From: Pseudarthrobacter chlorophenolicus A6 | Lineage (GTDB): Bacteria; Actinomycetota; Actinomycetes; Actinomycetales; Micrococcaceae | DNA: 64,000 nt | Direction of reading: 5' to 3' | Assembly (NCBI RefSeq): GCF_000022025.1 | Contig: NC_011886.1 | Span: 930,001-994,000 of the forward strand | In this document: in pieces, positions 32,560-44,089 of the stretch | Layout of the letters: each line of letters starts with the position of its first letter | How positions within the stretch are numbered: position 1 is the stretch's first letter | Position numbers and translations under genes: made by a program | The notes under the pieces: generated by a model | Databases searched by the model: none | Seen by the model: only the letters and a program-made list of their open reading frames with translations | What the model was told of the DNA's origin: nothing

Positions 32560-34113
32560 CTACTCCGGGACCACCAGGGCCGGGGTGTCTTTCCGCAGCG
32601 TTTCGCCGCGGAAGAATCCGGGGCGAACCCGGGCCATGATCAGCATGAACACCGCGCCGAGCGCCAGGATGCCGACACCGAGGATGAATACCAGTCCCAC
32701 GCCGAAGATTTCAGAGCCGCTTCCGAACTCGGGTGCCAGGCTGTCCACGGCGGTCTGGAAGAACACGATGAACAGGCCCACGCCGCCCAGCACCGGGCAC
32801 AGCAGCCGAAGGACAAAGTGGCGGACGCTGGTGAAGAGGCTGTGCCGGAAGTACCAGGCGCAGGCGAGTGCCGTGAGTCCGTAGTAGAAGCAGATCATCA
32901 GGCCCAGGGCCAGGATGGTGTCATTGAGGACGTTCTCGCTGACCACATGCATCACGGCGTAGAACCCCGCGGACATGACGCCGGCAGCGATGGTGGCCAA
33001 GCCCGGCGTCGCGAACTTCCGGCTGACGCGGCTGAAGGGTTCAGGCAGGGCCCCGTAGTGGGCCATCGCCAGGAGGCTGCGGGACGGGGACATGAACGTG
33101 GATTGCAGGGACGCGGCCGAGCTGGAGAGCACTGCGAGGGACATCAGGATGGCGAACGGGCCCATGATGGGGGACGCCAGCGCCGTGAAGATGTTCTCGT
33201 GGTTTTCTGCGTTGTTCAGCCCGTTGCCGGTATCGCCTACACCGGCGAACATCATGGTGGCGATGCTTACCAGCAGGTAGATGGCCAGGACAATGACGGC
33301 CGTCAGGGTGCCGGCCACGCCTGCCGTTTTCTTGCCGTTGGCTGTTTCCTCGTTCACCGTGAGGCAGACGTCCCAGCCCCAGTACACGAAGATGGAGAGT
33401 GAGATCCCGGCGGCCACCTGGCCGAAGGTCTCAATCCTGGTGACGTCGAACCATCCCCAGCTGAACGGGATGGCAGTTTCCGAGGTGGACCAATTGGCGA
33501 AGGCCATGGCGACGAACAGGCCCAGTACCAGCAGCTGGAATCCCACCAGGCCGTACTGCACCACTTTGGTGGTGTGCAGGCCGCGGTAGCTGACCCAGAC
33601 GGCGAGGGCAACGAACACCAGGCAGGTCAGGACGTTCAGGGCCTTGTTGTCCGCCAGGTCCGCCAGTTCCGCCGAGCCGGTGAGCTGGGACAGGAACAGG
33701 TAGAAGAAGTCGACGGCCACACCGGCGAGGTTGGACAAAACGATGATGTTGGCGGCCAGGAGGCCCCAGCCGCCCATCCAGCCGACCCAGGGACCGAAGG
33801 CCTTGCTGACCCAGGTGAAGGTGGTGCCGCTGTCCGGTGAATCAGCATTGAGTTCCCGGTAGGCCAGCGAGACCAGGATCATCGGGATGAAGCCGATCAG
33901 GAAGATGACGGGCAGCTGGAGGCCGGCTTCGTTGACGGTGGGGCCCAGTGCGCTGGTCAGGGTGTAGGCGGGGGCGATCGTGGAAATTCCAAGGACGACG
34001 ACGGCGAGCAGCCCCAGCTGCCCGCCCTTCAGTCCCTTGGCGGTACGGTCGCCGCTGCCGGGCAATTGCTTGCCCCGCGCGGCGGTGGAGCTGGTGCGGA
34101 GTGCTTCTGTCAT
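32560..34113 (-). CDS. APC-family amino acid permease
   Basis: This 517-aa membrane protein has about 12 helices and the APC signature region GISTIAPAYTLTSALGPTV in helix 1, followed by ELNADSPDSGTTFTWVSKAF, typical of amino acid/polyamine/organocation transporters. The substrate cannot be assigned. Start ATG 34113 gives the normal family N-terminus; the frame extends to 34197 but that part is not protein-like and crosses an operator. Two nearly identical palindromic operators lie about 37-110 bp upstream, suggesting control by a repressor that is not encoded next to it. Confidence 0.88.
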   Translation of the reverse strand: MTEALRTSSTAARGKQLPGSGDRTAKGLKGGQLGLLAVVVLGISTIAPAYTLTSALGPTVNEAGLQLPVIFLIGFIPMILVSLAYRELNADSPDSGTTFTWVSKAFGPWVGWMGGWGLLAANIIVLSNLAGVAVDFFYLFLSQLTGSAELADLADNKALNVLTCLVFVALAVWVSYRGLHTTKVVQYGLVGFQLLVLGLFVAMAFANWSTSETAIPFSWGWFDVTRIETFGQVAAGISLSIFVYWGWDVCLTVNEETANGKKTAGVAGTLTAVIVLAIYLLVSIATMMFAGVGDTGNGLNNAENHENIFTALASPIMGPFAILMSLAVLSSSAASLQSTFMSPSRSLLAMAHYGALPEPFSRVSRKFATPGLATIAAGVMSAGFYAVMHVVSENVLNDTILALGLMICFYYGLTALACAWYFRHSLFTSVRHFVLRLLCPVLGGVGLFIVFFQTAVDSLAPEFGSGSEIFGVGLVFILGVGILALGAVFMLIMARVRPGFFRGETLRKDTPALVVPE

Positions 34114-34149
34114 GGCACCGCTTTCTGGAAGCTTATGACCGGGGTCACT

Positions 34150-34169
34150 ATATGAATGGCGTTCATTTA
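34150..34169. promoter_or_regulatory. Palindromic operator candidate 1
   Basis: ATATGAATGGCGTTCATTTA contains ATGAA-N5-TTCAT and matches the site at 34204 at 17 of 20 positions. Confidence 0.6.
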
Positions 34170-34203
34170 GTATGGAGGTGTGACGGCCGTCGCGCAAGAG
34201 GGA

Positions 34204-34223
34204 ATATGAATCACGTTCGTTTA
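34204..34223. promoter_or_regulatory. Palindromic operator candidate 2
   Basis: ATATGAATCACGTTCGTTTA is a second copy, 54 bp from the first. The pair lies in the divergent region between the APC permease and dps. Confidence 0.6.
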
Positions 34224-34335
34224 TGACTGCGCGGCAAAATTAGTAAGCTCACTGAGAAATATCCGCCCCGACCCGTGCCGGGTGGCCCGGGCGCTGATAG
34301 CTTCGAAGTTACTGGACCAATCGAGGAGGACTCCC

Positions 34336-34815
34336 ATGAAAGCTTCACCGACACTGACCAACAACCTGCAGGCCGTACTCGCCGACCTGATCGAGCTGCA
34401 CATCCAGGGCAAGCAGGCGCACTGGAACATTGTGGGCACCAACTTCCGGGACCTCCACCTGCAGTTGGATGAAATCGTTGACGCCGCACGCCAGTTCGCC
34501 GATGACACCGCCGAACGCATGCGGGCCCTGCACGCACTGCCGGACGGCCGCAGCTCCACCGTGTCGAAGTCGACCGCCCTGGCGGAGTTCCCTGAGGGCC
34601 TGATCAGCACCAAGGACGCCATCGAGCGGATTGTTGCAGCGATGGAAGCGGCCGTGGGCACCATGCGCAAGGTCCATGACGAGGTGGATGAGGAAGATCC
34701 CACCAGCGCAGACCTGCTGCACGAGTTCATCGCCAAGCTGGAGCAGTTCGCCTGGATGGTGAACGCCGAGACGCTCAAGCCGACCGCCAGCGTCACCGCC
34801 CCTGACGAAAAGTAG
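34336..34815 (+). CDS. dps: DNA starvation/stationary phase protection protein
   Basis: This 159-aa ferritin-like protein shows the Dps signature QGKQAHWNIVGTNFRDLHLQ with ferroxidase-site histidine and the downstream Asp/Glu (LDEIVDAARQFADDTAERM). Dps dodecamers oxidise and store iron and can shield DNA. The ATG at 34336 follows GAGGAGGA with 5-nt spacing, a very strong ribosome site. It ends in a strong terminator and is likely monocistronic. Confidence 0.93.
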   Translation: MKASPTLTNNLQAVLADLIELHIQGKQAHWNIVGTNFRDLHLQLDEIVDAARQFADDTAERMRALHALPDGRSSTVSKSTALAEFPEGLISTKDAIERIVAAMEAAVGTMRKVHDEVDEEDPTSADLLHEFIAKLEQFAWMVNAETLKPTASVTAPDEK

Positions 34816-34843
34816 CGGCGGGCCGCCGCCGCGGCGCGCTTAG

Positions 34844-34887
34844 GGCGCCCGGTACCGGAGGTTGATTTCCGGCGCCGGGCGCCTTTT
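34844..34887 (+). terminator. Terminator after dps
   Basis: An outer 9-bp stem (34844-34852 / 34875-34883) encloses an inner CCGGA/TCCGG stem and is followed by TTTT. Confidence 0.85.
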
Positions 34888-34939
34888 GCCGTTAAGGCCA
34901 TGCGGTGCGGGGCAGTGCGGGGCCGCGTGCCTGGTGCTG

Positions 34940-36499
34940 CTATGCGGCCTTGGGCACTTTTCGGAGAACGACGGCGGCGCAGACGGCCGCAGTGGCCATC
35001 AGGACCAGCCCAATCGCCGCGGTCACATGCACGCCGGAATCGAAGGCAGTGGCCGCGGCCTGGCGGACGGCATCGGCCAGCGGGGCCGGCAGCGCGGACG
35101 CGAGGTCCATGGCGCCGGCCAGTGTTTCGCCGGCGCTGTGGCGCGCCGCTTCCGAAGCGGTGCTGTCCACAGCTGCCGGAAGGTGCAGGTTGTGCTGGTA
35201 GGAGGCGGTGAGGATGGAGCCCAGTACGGCCGTTCCCAGCAGCGCCCCTACCTCGTAGCCGGTCTCCGAGATGGCCGCCGCGGCACCTGACTTGTGCGCC
35301 GGCGCCGCACCGAGGATGAGGTCGTTGGAAATGGTTTCGGCCGTCCCCACGCCCAGCGCCAGGATCAGCAACGCTGCCAGCAGCAGTGTTGGCCCGCCGT
35401 CGTGGTTTCCGAACGTTACCAGGCTGTACCCCGCGGCGCTGAACGCCAGGCCCGTGCCCACCACGAAGCCTGGCCGCACCTTCCGGACCAGCGGCACCAC
35501 CACCAGGCCTGCCACCACCGTGGCAATCAGGGCCGGGATCATGGCCACGCCCGCGGCGGACGGCGTCATGCCCTCGAGCAGCTGCAGGTGCTGGGCGAGG
35601 AAGAGGATGAAGCCGTTGAAGGAGAACAGGGCCAGGATGTTGGCGGTGATGGCCATGCTGAATACCCGGTTGCGGAAAAGCGACATGTCCAGCAGGGGGT
35701 GCGGCAGCCGGAGCTGCCGCCGGACGAATACCACTGCCATGGCCAGGCCAATGGCCATGGCGCCAAGGCCGGTGCCGGACAATCCTTCCGTGGCAACTTC
35801 CTTGATGCCGTAGACCAGCGGCACCATCACCAACAGGGACAGCGCGATGCTGGGTATGTCCACCTTCCCCGGTTCCGGATTTTTCGATTCCGGAATCAGT
35901 GCAGGGCCCAGGGCGAGCAGCGGCAGCATGAGCGGCACTGCGACCAGGAAGACTGCGCCCCACCAGTAGTGCTCCACCAGCCAGCCGCCGAAGATCGGCC
36001 CCAGCGCAGCCCCGCCGGAAAAGCCCGCCGCCCAGATGGCCACCGCCAGGCGGCGACGGTTGGGCTCCACAAAAATGTTGCGGATGAGCGAGAGGGTTGA
36101 GGGCATCAGCATGGCGCCGAAGAAGCCCAGGGCGGCTCGTCCGGCGATCAGCCATTCCGCCGTTGGCGCGAACGCCGTAGCGGCCGAGAGTGCGGCAAAG
36201 CCCAGGCTGCCGGTGAGGAGCAGCCGCCGCCGGCCGATCCTGTCGCCGAGGCTGCCCATGCACACCAGCAGCCCCGCCAGGACCAGGGGGTAGGCATCCA
36301 CGATCCAGAGCAGCTGCACCCCGGAGGGGTCCAGGGACTGGGCGATCGCAGGCAGGGCGAAAGTCAGGGCCGTATTGTCCACGGCCACCAGCAGGACCGG
36401 AAACATCAGCAGCGCCAGGGCCAGCCAGTCGCGCCACGGTGCCCGTGGCGCGGCGGGTCCCTGGAGCTGGGGCTGGGCGTGGTGCGTCGACGTGGTCAT
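34940..36499 (-). CDS. DHA2-type MFS drug transporter (EmrB/QacA family)
   Basis: This 519-aa protein has about 14 hydrophobic helices. Motif D1 appears as VLLVAVDNTALTFALPAI in helix 1 and motif A as GSLGDRIGRRRLLLTG, the DHA2 (14-TM drug:proton antiporter) pattern. Start ATG 36499 gives MTTSTHHAQPQ before helix 1. It is divergent from a TetR gene, and a perfect palindrome lies immediately upstream, the normal arrangement for an inducible efflux pump. The drug substrate is not predictable. Confidence 0.92.
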   Translation of the reverse strand: MTTSTHHAQPQLQGPAAPRAPWRDWLALALLMFPVLLVAVDNTALTFALPAIAQSLDPSGVQLLWIVDAYPLVLAGLLVCMGSLGDRIGRRRLLLTGSLGFAALSAATAFAPTAEWLIAGRAALGFFGAMLMPSTLSLIRNIFVEPNRRRLAVAIWAAGFSGGAALGPIFGGWLVEHYWWGAVFLVAVPLMLPLLALGPALIPESKNPEPGKVDIPSIALSLLVMVPLVYGIKEVATEGLSGTGLGAMAIGLAMAVVFVRRQLRLPHPLLDMSLFRNRVFSMAITANILALFSFNGFILFLAQHLQLLEGMTPSAAGVAMIPALIATVVAGLVVVPLVRKVRPGFVVGTGLAFSAAGYSLVTFGNHDGGPTLLLAALLILALGVGTAETISNDLILGAAPAHKSGAAAAISETGYEVGALLGTAVLGSILTASYQHNLHLPAAVDSTASEAARHSAGETLAGAMDLASALPAPLADAVRQAAATAFDSGVHVTAAIGLVLMATAAVCAAVVLRKVPKAA

Positions 36500-36504
36500 A
36501 AAGT

Positions 36505-36530
36505 AACTATACCGTCCAGACGGTATAGTT
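36505..36530. promoter_or_regulatory. TetR-family operator between efflux pump and regulator
   Basis: Two perfect 12-bp arms, AACTATACCGTC and GACGGTATAGTT, are separated by 2 nt. The site begins 6 bp upstream of the pump start codon, so bound repressor would block the pump promoter and probably the regulator's own. Confidence 0.85.
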
Positions 36531-36584
36531 TGAAACTTCCGCCGAGTTGAGCCGCCGGCACCCCGGGAAGGCATGATGGATGGC

Positions 36585-37121
36585 ATGCCCCGAAAGCCAG
36601 TTGCCCGTGAAGCCGTTCTTGACGCCTTCGCCGCCCTGCTCATTGAGGTGGGGGAGCGTGCTGCCACCCTGGATGCCGTGGCCCGAAAGGCCGGCGTCTC
36701 CAAGGGCGGGCTCCTCTACCACTTTCCAAACAAGGAAGCCCTGATCCAGGCGCTCCTGGACCAACTGGATGCGCTCGCCGGAGAGGACGCCGATGCCATG
36801 GCGGCTGCACCCGAAGGCGCGGCCGCCTACTTCATCCGCTCCTCGGTATGGGGAGACACGCCCCTGGACCGTGCCATTGTTGCCGCGACCAGGCTGTCAG
36901 AGGTGGCGCATGCAGAGACCCGGCGGCGGTTCGCTGCCATCCAGCGGCGGTGGCTGGACGAGATAGCGGCGGACGTCGGGCCCGCCCTGGCCAAGGCTGT
37001 GCTGTACATGGGGGACGGGCTGTACTTCAACGCCATGCTGGCCATTGGCCCTGTCCCCGCAGGCGGCGCGGCCGCGGACGTGGACGAATTGCTGGCAGCA
37101 CTGGAGCGGCTCCGGCGGTAG
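36585..37121 (+). CDS. TetR/AcrR-family transcriptional regulator
   Basis: This 178-aa protein has an N-terminal TetR helix-turn-helix (about 5-50): AREAVLDAFAALLIEVG, then TLDAVARKAGVSKGGLLYHF and the PNKEALIQALL helix. The C-terminal ligand domain is variable. It very likely represses the divergent DHA2 pump through the palindrome between them. The start is uncertain: GGAAGG at about 36566 lies only 1 nt from ATG 36573, so ATG 36576 or 36585 is more likely; I use 36585 (MPRKPVAREA). Confidence 0.9.
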   Translation: MPRKPVAREAVLDAFAALLIEVGERAATLDAVARKAGVSKGGLLYHFPNKEALIQALLDQLDALAGEDADAMAAAPEGAAAYFIRSSVWGDTPLDRAIVAATRLSEVAHAETRRRFAAIQRRWLDEIAADVGPALAKAVLYMGDGLYFNAMLAIGPVPAGGAAADVDELLAALERLRR

Positions 37122-37221
37122 CGGGACATTTGCCCCGGGGGCCGCAGCGTAGGAGAATTAAGCGCTGTGGGAGTTGTCACCGGACGGTCCCACGTCCACA
37201 TCCAACTGAATAGCCTTTGAT

Positions 37222-37450
37222 CTGCGGCGGGAGAGTCCTGCCACACCATCGGCAGGCGCCGTAGGAGCAAATCCTCCCCAGGAATCTCGCAGGCCCCTGT
37301 ACCGCCGCGGCGAGGCACCTCTGGAAAGCAGCAGGCCGTCCAGGCACCGGGTTAACGGATGCCGGACCGTTGTGCTCACCGACGGTGCAAGCGGTTCCTG
37401 TCCGTGCAGGAGCCGCGGAAACTCTCAGGTCCAATACAGAGCGGGGAGGG
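37222..37450 (+). promoter_or_regulatory. Tandem glycine riboswitch upstream of gcvP
   Basis: Two aptamer-like units are visible. The first contains GGGAGAGTCC, GCGCCGTAGGAGCAAATCC and AATCTCGCAGGCCC. The second contains CACCGACGGTGCAAGCGG and GAAACTCTCAGGTCC, followed by ACAGAGCGGGGAGG. These are the conserved cores of the gcvT glycine riboswitch, usually a pair of aptamers turning on glycine cleavage when glycine is abundant. The gcvP ribosome site lies about 40 nt beyond, so control could be at translation. Boundaries are approximate. Confidence 0.9.
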
Positions 37451-37502
37451 ACCCGAATCGCTGTGGCGTACCCTGCGCCGCCTGAGTATCTGGAGTTCCC
37501 CC

Positions 37503-40349
<2,847 letters not shown>

Positions 40350-40355
40350 TCATCA

Positions 40356-40398
40356 GTGGTTGAGCTTGCTGAAACCGGGTTTCGACAAGCTCAACCAC
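40356..40398. repeat. REP-like palindrome between gcvP and gcvT
   Basis: Two 21-nt arms (40356-40376 and 40378-40398) are complementary apart from two adjacent positions. The arm reads GTGGTTGAGCTTG(C/T) then GAAACC. Related degenerate copies are present at 21872-21924. It looks like a repeated extragenic palindrome rather than a T-run terminator. Confidence 0.7.
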
Positions 40399-40423
40399 CC
40401 GCCGCTCCCCTTAAGGACTCCCC

Positions 40424-41572
40424 GTGACTGATAACTACACCGCCCTGTACAGCGAGCACCAGAAGCTTGGCGCGTCCTTTACCGACTTCGGCGGCTGGCA
40501 GATGCCCCTCAAGTACAGCTCCGAGCTCGCCGAGCACCGTGCCGTGCGAACCGCTGCCGGCCTGTTTGACCTCTCGCACATGGGCGAAGTCTGGGTCACC
40601 GGCCCGGCCGCTGCAGCATTCCTGGACTACGCCCTGGTGGGCAGGATCTCGGCCATGCCGGTGGGCAAGGCAAAGTACTCGCTGATCTGCGACACCGACG
40701 GCGGCATCATTGACGACCTCATTACCTACCGGCGCCCATCGCCGGCGGAGGGCGGGGACCGCTTCCTGGTGGTCCCGAACGCAGGCAACGCGAAGGTTGT
40801 GGCCGAGGCCCTGCAGGAACGGGCCGCAGGCTTTGACGTCGCCGTGGAGGATGCCTCGGCGGAAACGTCGCTGATCGCGGTCCAGGGACCCAAGGCCCAG
40901 GACCTTCTGCTCCGGCTGGTCCCCGCGAACCAGCACCCGGACGTCGCCGGGCTGAAGTACTACGCCGCAGTGGAAGTCACGTTCCTGGTCAACGGTGCCG
41001 GCCTCACCCTCCTGCTGGCCCGCACCGGCTACACCGGCGAAGACGGCTTCGAAATATTCGTCCCCAATAGTGACGCCGTCGGACTTTGGCAGGCACTCCT
41101 CGCGGTGTCCGACGGCGGTGAGCTCACTCCGGCGGGCCTCGCGTCCCGGGATTCGCTCCGCCTGGAAGCCGGGATGCCGCTGTACGGCAACGAACTCTCC
41201 CTGCAGGGCGACCCGTACTCCGCCGGACTCGGTCCCGTCGTCGCGCTGTCCAAGGAAGGTGACTTCGTCGGCAAAGCCGCCCTGGCTGCAAAGAAGGAGG
41301 CCGGCTCGGGATCGACCACCGGCCGCCGCCTGGTGGGCCTGAAGGGCCTGGGACGCCGCGCCGGCCGCGCCCACTATCCGGTCCTCAAGGACGGGGGAGT
41401 GGTTGGCGAAGTAACTTCGGGACAGCCTTCGCCCAGCCTCGGCTACCCGGTGGCGCTGGCCTACGTCGACGTCGAACACACCACCCCCGGAACAGCCCTC
41501 GACGTCGACCTGCGCGGCAAGGCCGAACCGTTCGAAGTCGTCGCCCTGCCGTTCTACAAGCGCGCCAAGTAA
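40424..41572 (+). CDS. gcvT: Glycine cleavage system aminomethyltransferase, T protein
   Basis: This 382-aa tetrahydrofolate-dependent enzyme releases ammonia from the aminomethyl-lipoyl intermediate and forms 5,10-methylene-THF. Family motifs are FTDFGGWQMPLKY, LFDLSHMGEVWVTG, LARTGYTGEDGFEI and the C-terminal barrel EVTSGQPSPSLGYPVALAYV. GTG 40424 follows AAGGA by 9 nt. A GcvH gene would be expected next but is not found in this window. Confidence 0.95.
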   Translation: MTDNYTALYSEHQKLGASFTDFGGWQMPLKYSSELAEHRAVRTAAGLFDLSHMGEVWVTGPAAAAFLDYALVGRISAMPVGKAKYSLICDTDGGIIDDLITYRRPSPAEGGDRFLVVPNAGNAKVVAEALQERAAGFDVAVEDASAETSLIAVQGPKAQDLLLRLVPANQHPDVAGLKYYAAVEVTFLVNGAGLTLLLARTGYTGEDGFEIFVPNSDAVGLWQALLAVSDGGELTPAGLASRDSLRLEAGMPLYGNELSLQGDPYSAGLGPVVALSKEGDFVGKAALAAKKEAGSGSTTGRRLVGLKGLGRRAGRAHYPVLKDGGVVGEVTSGQPSPSLGYPVALAYVDVEHTTPGTALDVDLRGKAEPFEVVALPFYKRAK

Positions 41573-41593
41573 GTCATCGCGGTGGTTGCCCCC

Positions 41594-41677
41594 GCGTCGG
41601 CGGACCGGACATTTTCACGCGTGCTGCTCGTTCCTCGCTTTGACGCACGCTTTCGAAAAGTCCGGCTCCGCCGACGC
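41594..41677. repeat. Large imperfect inverted repeat in the gcvT-sdaA gap
   Basis: Arms at 41594-41624 and 41645-41677 match over about 30 nt, with GCGTCGGCGGA and CCGGAC blocks shared. The roughly 20-nt loop contains GCTGCTCGTTCCTCGC. The 278-bp gap between gcvT and sdaA contains this element and no coding frame I would accept. It could be a REP-type element or a strong attenuator-like hairpin. Confidence 0.7.
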
Positions 41678-41850
41678 TCAGCCGGTTCCCTCACTTTGGT
41701 GAGCGGCTTTCGCGACTGGACGGATTCCGGAGGCGTGCGTCTAAGGGAGCGTCACGTCCGCGCAGCGGGCGTCTTCGCGACAGAGCACGCGGAGGAGTCC
41801 GGCCAGCCGCACCCAACCCCGCCACGAAATCTCTAGTTAGGAACCCCGTC

Positions 41851-43308
41851 ATGGCTGTTGGCGTCTTTGATCTGTTTTCGATCGGTATTGGGCCTTCTTC
41901 TTCTCATACTGTGGGGCCGATGCGGGCTGCTGCTGTTTTTGCGGAGGAGTTGAAGGCTTCCGGTGTGCTGTCTGCTGTGGCTTCGTTGCGGGTGGATTTG
42001 TATGGGTCTCTGGCGGCGACGGGGCATGGGCACGGGACGATGACGGCGGTGCTGTTGGGGTTGGAGGGGTTTCATCCGGAGCTGATCCTTCCCGGGGAGG
42101 TGGAGGAGCGGTTGGCTGCGATCGCCGAAACGGGGATGCTGCACCTGGCCGGCGCCGGTGGCGGGGATGGCGTGAAGCTGCCGTATGGGGTGGGCGATAT
42201 GGTGTTGCGGCCGTTGACGGTGTTGCCGCGGCACACGAACGGGATGACGTTCACGGTGACCGATGCCGCGGGTGAGGTGTTGCATGCGGCGACGTTCTTC
42301 TCCGTCGGTGGCGGGTTCATTGTCCGTGAGGGTGAGGAGGACGCCGCGCTGCAGGAGCTGGAGGAGTCGAAGAAGGAACTGCCGTTGCCGTTCCGGACCG
42401 CCGCGGAACTCCTGGCCCATTGCGCGGAGACCGGGTTGGGGGTCAGTGATGTGATGCTGGTCAACGAGAAGTCTTCCCGGGCCGGGGAGGAGATCCGGGC
42501 GGGGCTGCTGCATATCTGGTCCGTGATGGAGGCGTGCGTGGCGACGTCGCTGAAGCGTGAGGGCGTGTTGCCGGGCGGGTTGAAGGTCCGCCGCCGCGCA
42601 CCGGACTGGTTCGACCGGTTGAAGAAGGAATGCGCCCGCCCGGGTGAGGACAGCCAGGACCGGGACTTCACGGACTGGGACTTCCACGACCCGAAGTACT
42701 GGCAGGAGTGGGTGAACCTGGTGGCGTTGGCGGTGAACGAGGAGAACGCTTCCGGCGGGCGCGTGGTTACCGCGCCCACGAACGGGGCGGCCGGGATCAT
42801 TCCCGCGGTCCTGTACTACGCGCTGCATTTCGCCCCGGGCATGGAGAAGGCCACGCAGGAGGACCGCGAGGCTGTGGTGGCCAGGTTCCTGCTCGCCGCC
42901 GGTGCCGTGGGGGTGCTCTACAAGGAGCAGGCGTCGATTTCGGGTGCGGAGGTGGGCTGCCAGGGCGAGGTGGGGTCGGCGTCGTCGATGGCGGCCGCGG
43001 GCCTGGCGGAGGTTATGGGCGGCACGCCGGCGCAGGTGGAGAACGCCGCGGAAATCGCGATGGAACACAACCTGGGCCTGACGTGTGACCCGATCGGCGG
43101 GCTGGTCCAGGTCCCGTGCATCGAACGGAACGCGATCGCCGCCGCGAAAGCCATCAACGCCGCGAAAATGGCGCTCTGGGGCGACGGCACCCACCGCGTC
43201 TCCCTCGACGAAGTCATCATCACCATGCGCGAAACCGGCAAGGACATGAGCGACAAATACAAAGAAACCGCCATGGGCGGCCTCGCCGTCAACGTCGTCG
43301 AATGCTGA
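41851..43308 (+). CDS. sdaA: L-serine ammonia-lyase (iron-sulfur serine dehydratase)
   Basis: This 485-aa single-chain enzyme deaminates L-serine to pyruvate with a [4Fe-4S] cluster. The N-terminal [18 protein letters not shown] motif and the cluster region [16 protein letters not shown] with [17 protein letters not shown] (cluster cysteines) are clear. Placed after gcvPT it would remove serine formed from glycine-derived one-carbon units. Codon use is odd: the first roughly 1.2 kb prefers G or T at third positions (TTG, GGG, GTG, TCT), while the last 200 nt revert to C, like the neighbours. Confidence 0.95.
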   Translation: MAVGVFDLFSIGIGPSSSHTVGPMRAAAVFAEELKASGVLSAVASLRVDLYGSLAATGHGHGTMTAVLLGLEGFHPELILPGEVEERLAAIAETGMLHLAGAGGGDGVKLPYGVGDMVLRPLTVLPRHTNGMTFTVTDAAGEVLHAATFFSVGGGFIVREGEEDAALQELEESKKELPLPFRTAAELLAHCAETGLGVSDVMLVNEKSSRAGEEIRAGLLHIWSVMEACVATSLKREGVLPGGLKVRRRAPDWFDRLKKECARPGEDSQDRDFTDWDFHDPKYWQEWVNLVALAVNEENASGGRVVTAPTNGAAGIIPAVLYYALHFAPGMEKATQEDREAVVARFLLAAGAVGVLYKEQASISGAEVGCQGEVGSASSMAAAGLAEVMGGTPAQVENAAEIAMEHNLGLTCDPIGGLVQVPCIERNAIAAAKAINAAKMALWGDGTHRVSLDEVIITMRETGKDMSDKYKETAMGGLAVNVVEC

Positions 43309-43326
43309 CAGTCCGCTCCCGGCCCG

Positions 43327-43872
43327 CTAATTGTTGATGGCTGCCCACACATTCAGCGTGGAGGCGTAAACCAGCCACGCCACGTAGGGCAGGAGCAGCA
43401 GGCCCGCCGTGCGGCTGATGGGGCCGAAGTACAGGATAGTGACGACGACGGCGACGATCAGCGCCAGGATAATCACCAGCGCCAGCCACAACGCCGGCGT
43501 TCCCAACGTGGGGTAGAGCCCGAAAAACATCGGGGTCCACGCGAGGTTCAGGACCAGTTGGATGGCGTAGGCAATCAGCGCCGGACGCGTGCGCCCGGTG
43601 CGCTTGCGCCACACCAGCCAGGCGGCCACGGCCATGGCCGTGTACAGGACTGTCCACACGGGGCCGAACACAAAGTTCGGCGGCGTCCAGGGCGCCTTTT
43701 CCGCCGTGGCGTACCAACCGTCGACGTTGCTGGTGGAAGCGAGTCCGCCAAGGCCGGCCACCAGGAAGGATGCCACCAGGAACCCTGCCAGTCCGGCCAC
43801 TTGGACCGCCGGCCGGTACGGGCTGGACTTTCGCTCCGATGGCAAGGTGGACTGCCCCGTGGTTGGCTCCAT
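43327..43872 (-). CDS. TspO/MBR family protein
   Basis: This 181-aa membrane protein has five predicted helices after a hydrophilic N-terminus. The TspO signature is clear: WYATAEKAPWTPPNFVFGPV in the loop 1/helix 2 area and NLAWTPMFFGLYPTLG. TspO proteins bind porphyrins and related tetrapyrroles and act in oxidative or stress responses. ATG 43872 follows AAGGGTGGTGAG, a strong ribosome site. The gene converges on sdaA with only 18 nt between stops and no obvious terminator. Confidence 0.92.
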   Translation of the reverse strand: MEPTTGQSTLPSERKSSPYRPAVQVAGLAGFLVASFLVAGLGGLASTSNVDGWYATAEKAPWTPPNFVFGPVWTVLYTAMAVAAWLVWRKRTGRTRPALIAYAIQLVLNLAWTPMFFGLYPTLGTPALWLALVIILALIVAVVVTILYFGPISRTAGLLLLPYVAWLVYASTLNVWAAINN

Positions 43873-44089
43873 CTCACCACCCTTGCGAATGGCGGTGCGC
43901 GAGTCAAGACAGGCGCGCGGAGGCGTCCCGGGCCCGCCGGACGGCCGCCCTGCAGAGCCCCGGGCTGGCCCCCGGGGCACGGCCCGTACCGCCACAGGCT
44001 TTAGACTTGAGGCTGCATGTCCGCGCAGGAACGGCAACAGCAGCACCGAGAACAGCACCGAGCATCAACCCCGATTGGACGCGGCCCCC

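Noticed and set aside
34221..36437. 738-codon minus-strand frame across dps and the DHA2 pump
   Set aside because: It overlaps two clear genes, one on the same strand in another frame, and reads as compositional noise.
41582..41836. 84-codon frame as a possible gcvH remnant
   Set aside because: It has no lipoyl-lysine motif or GcvH similarity and lies across the inverted repeat.
41833..43194. 453-codon minus-strand frame opposite sdaA
   Set aside because: A Arg/His/Gln-rich antisense product of the unusual sdaA codon use; no family resemblance.
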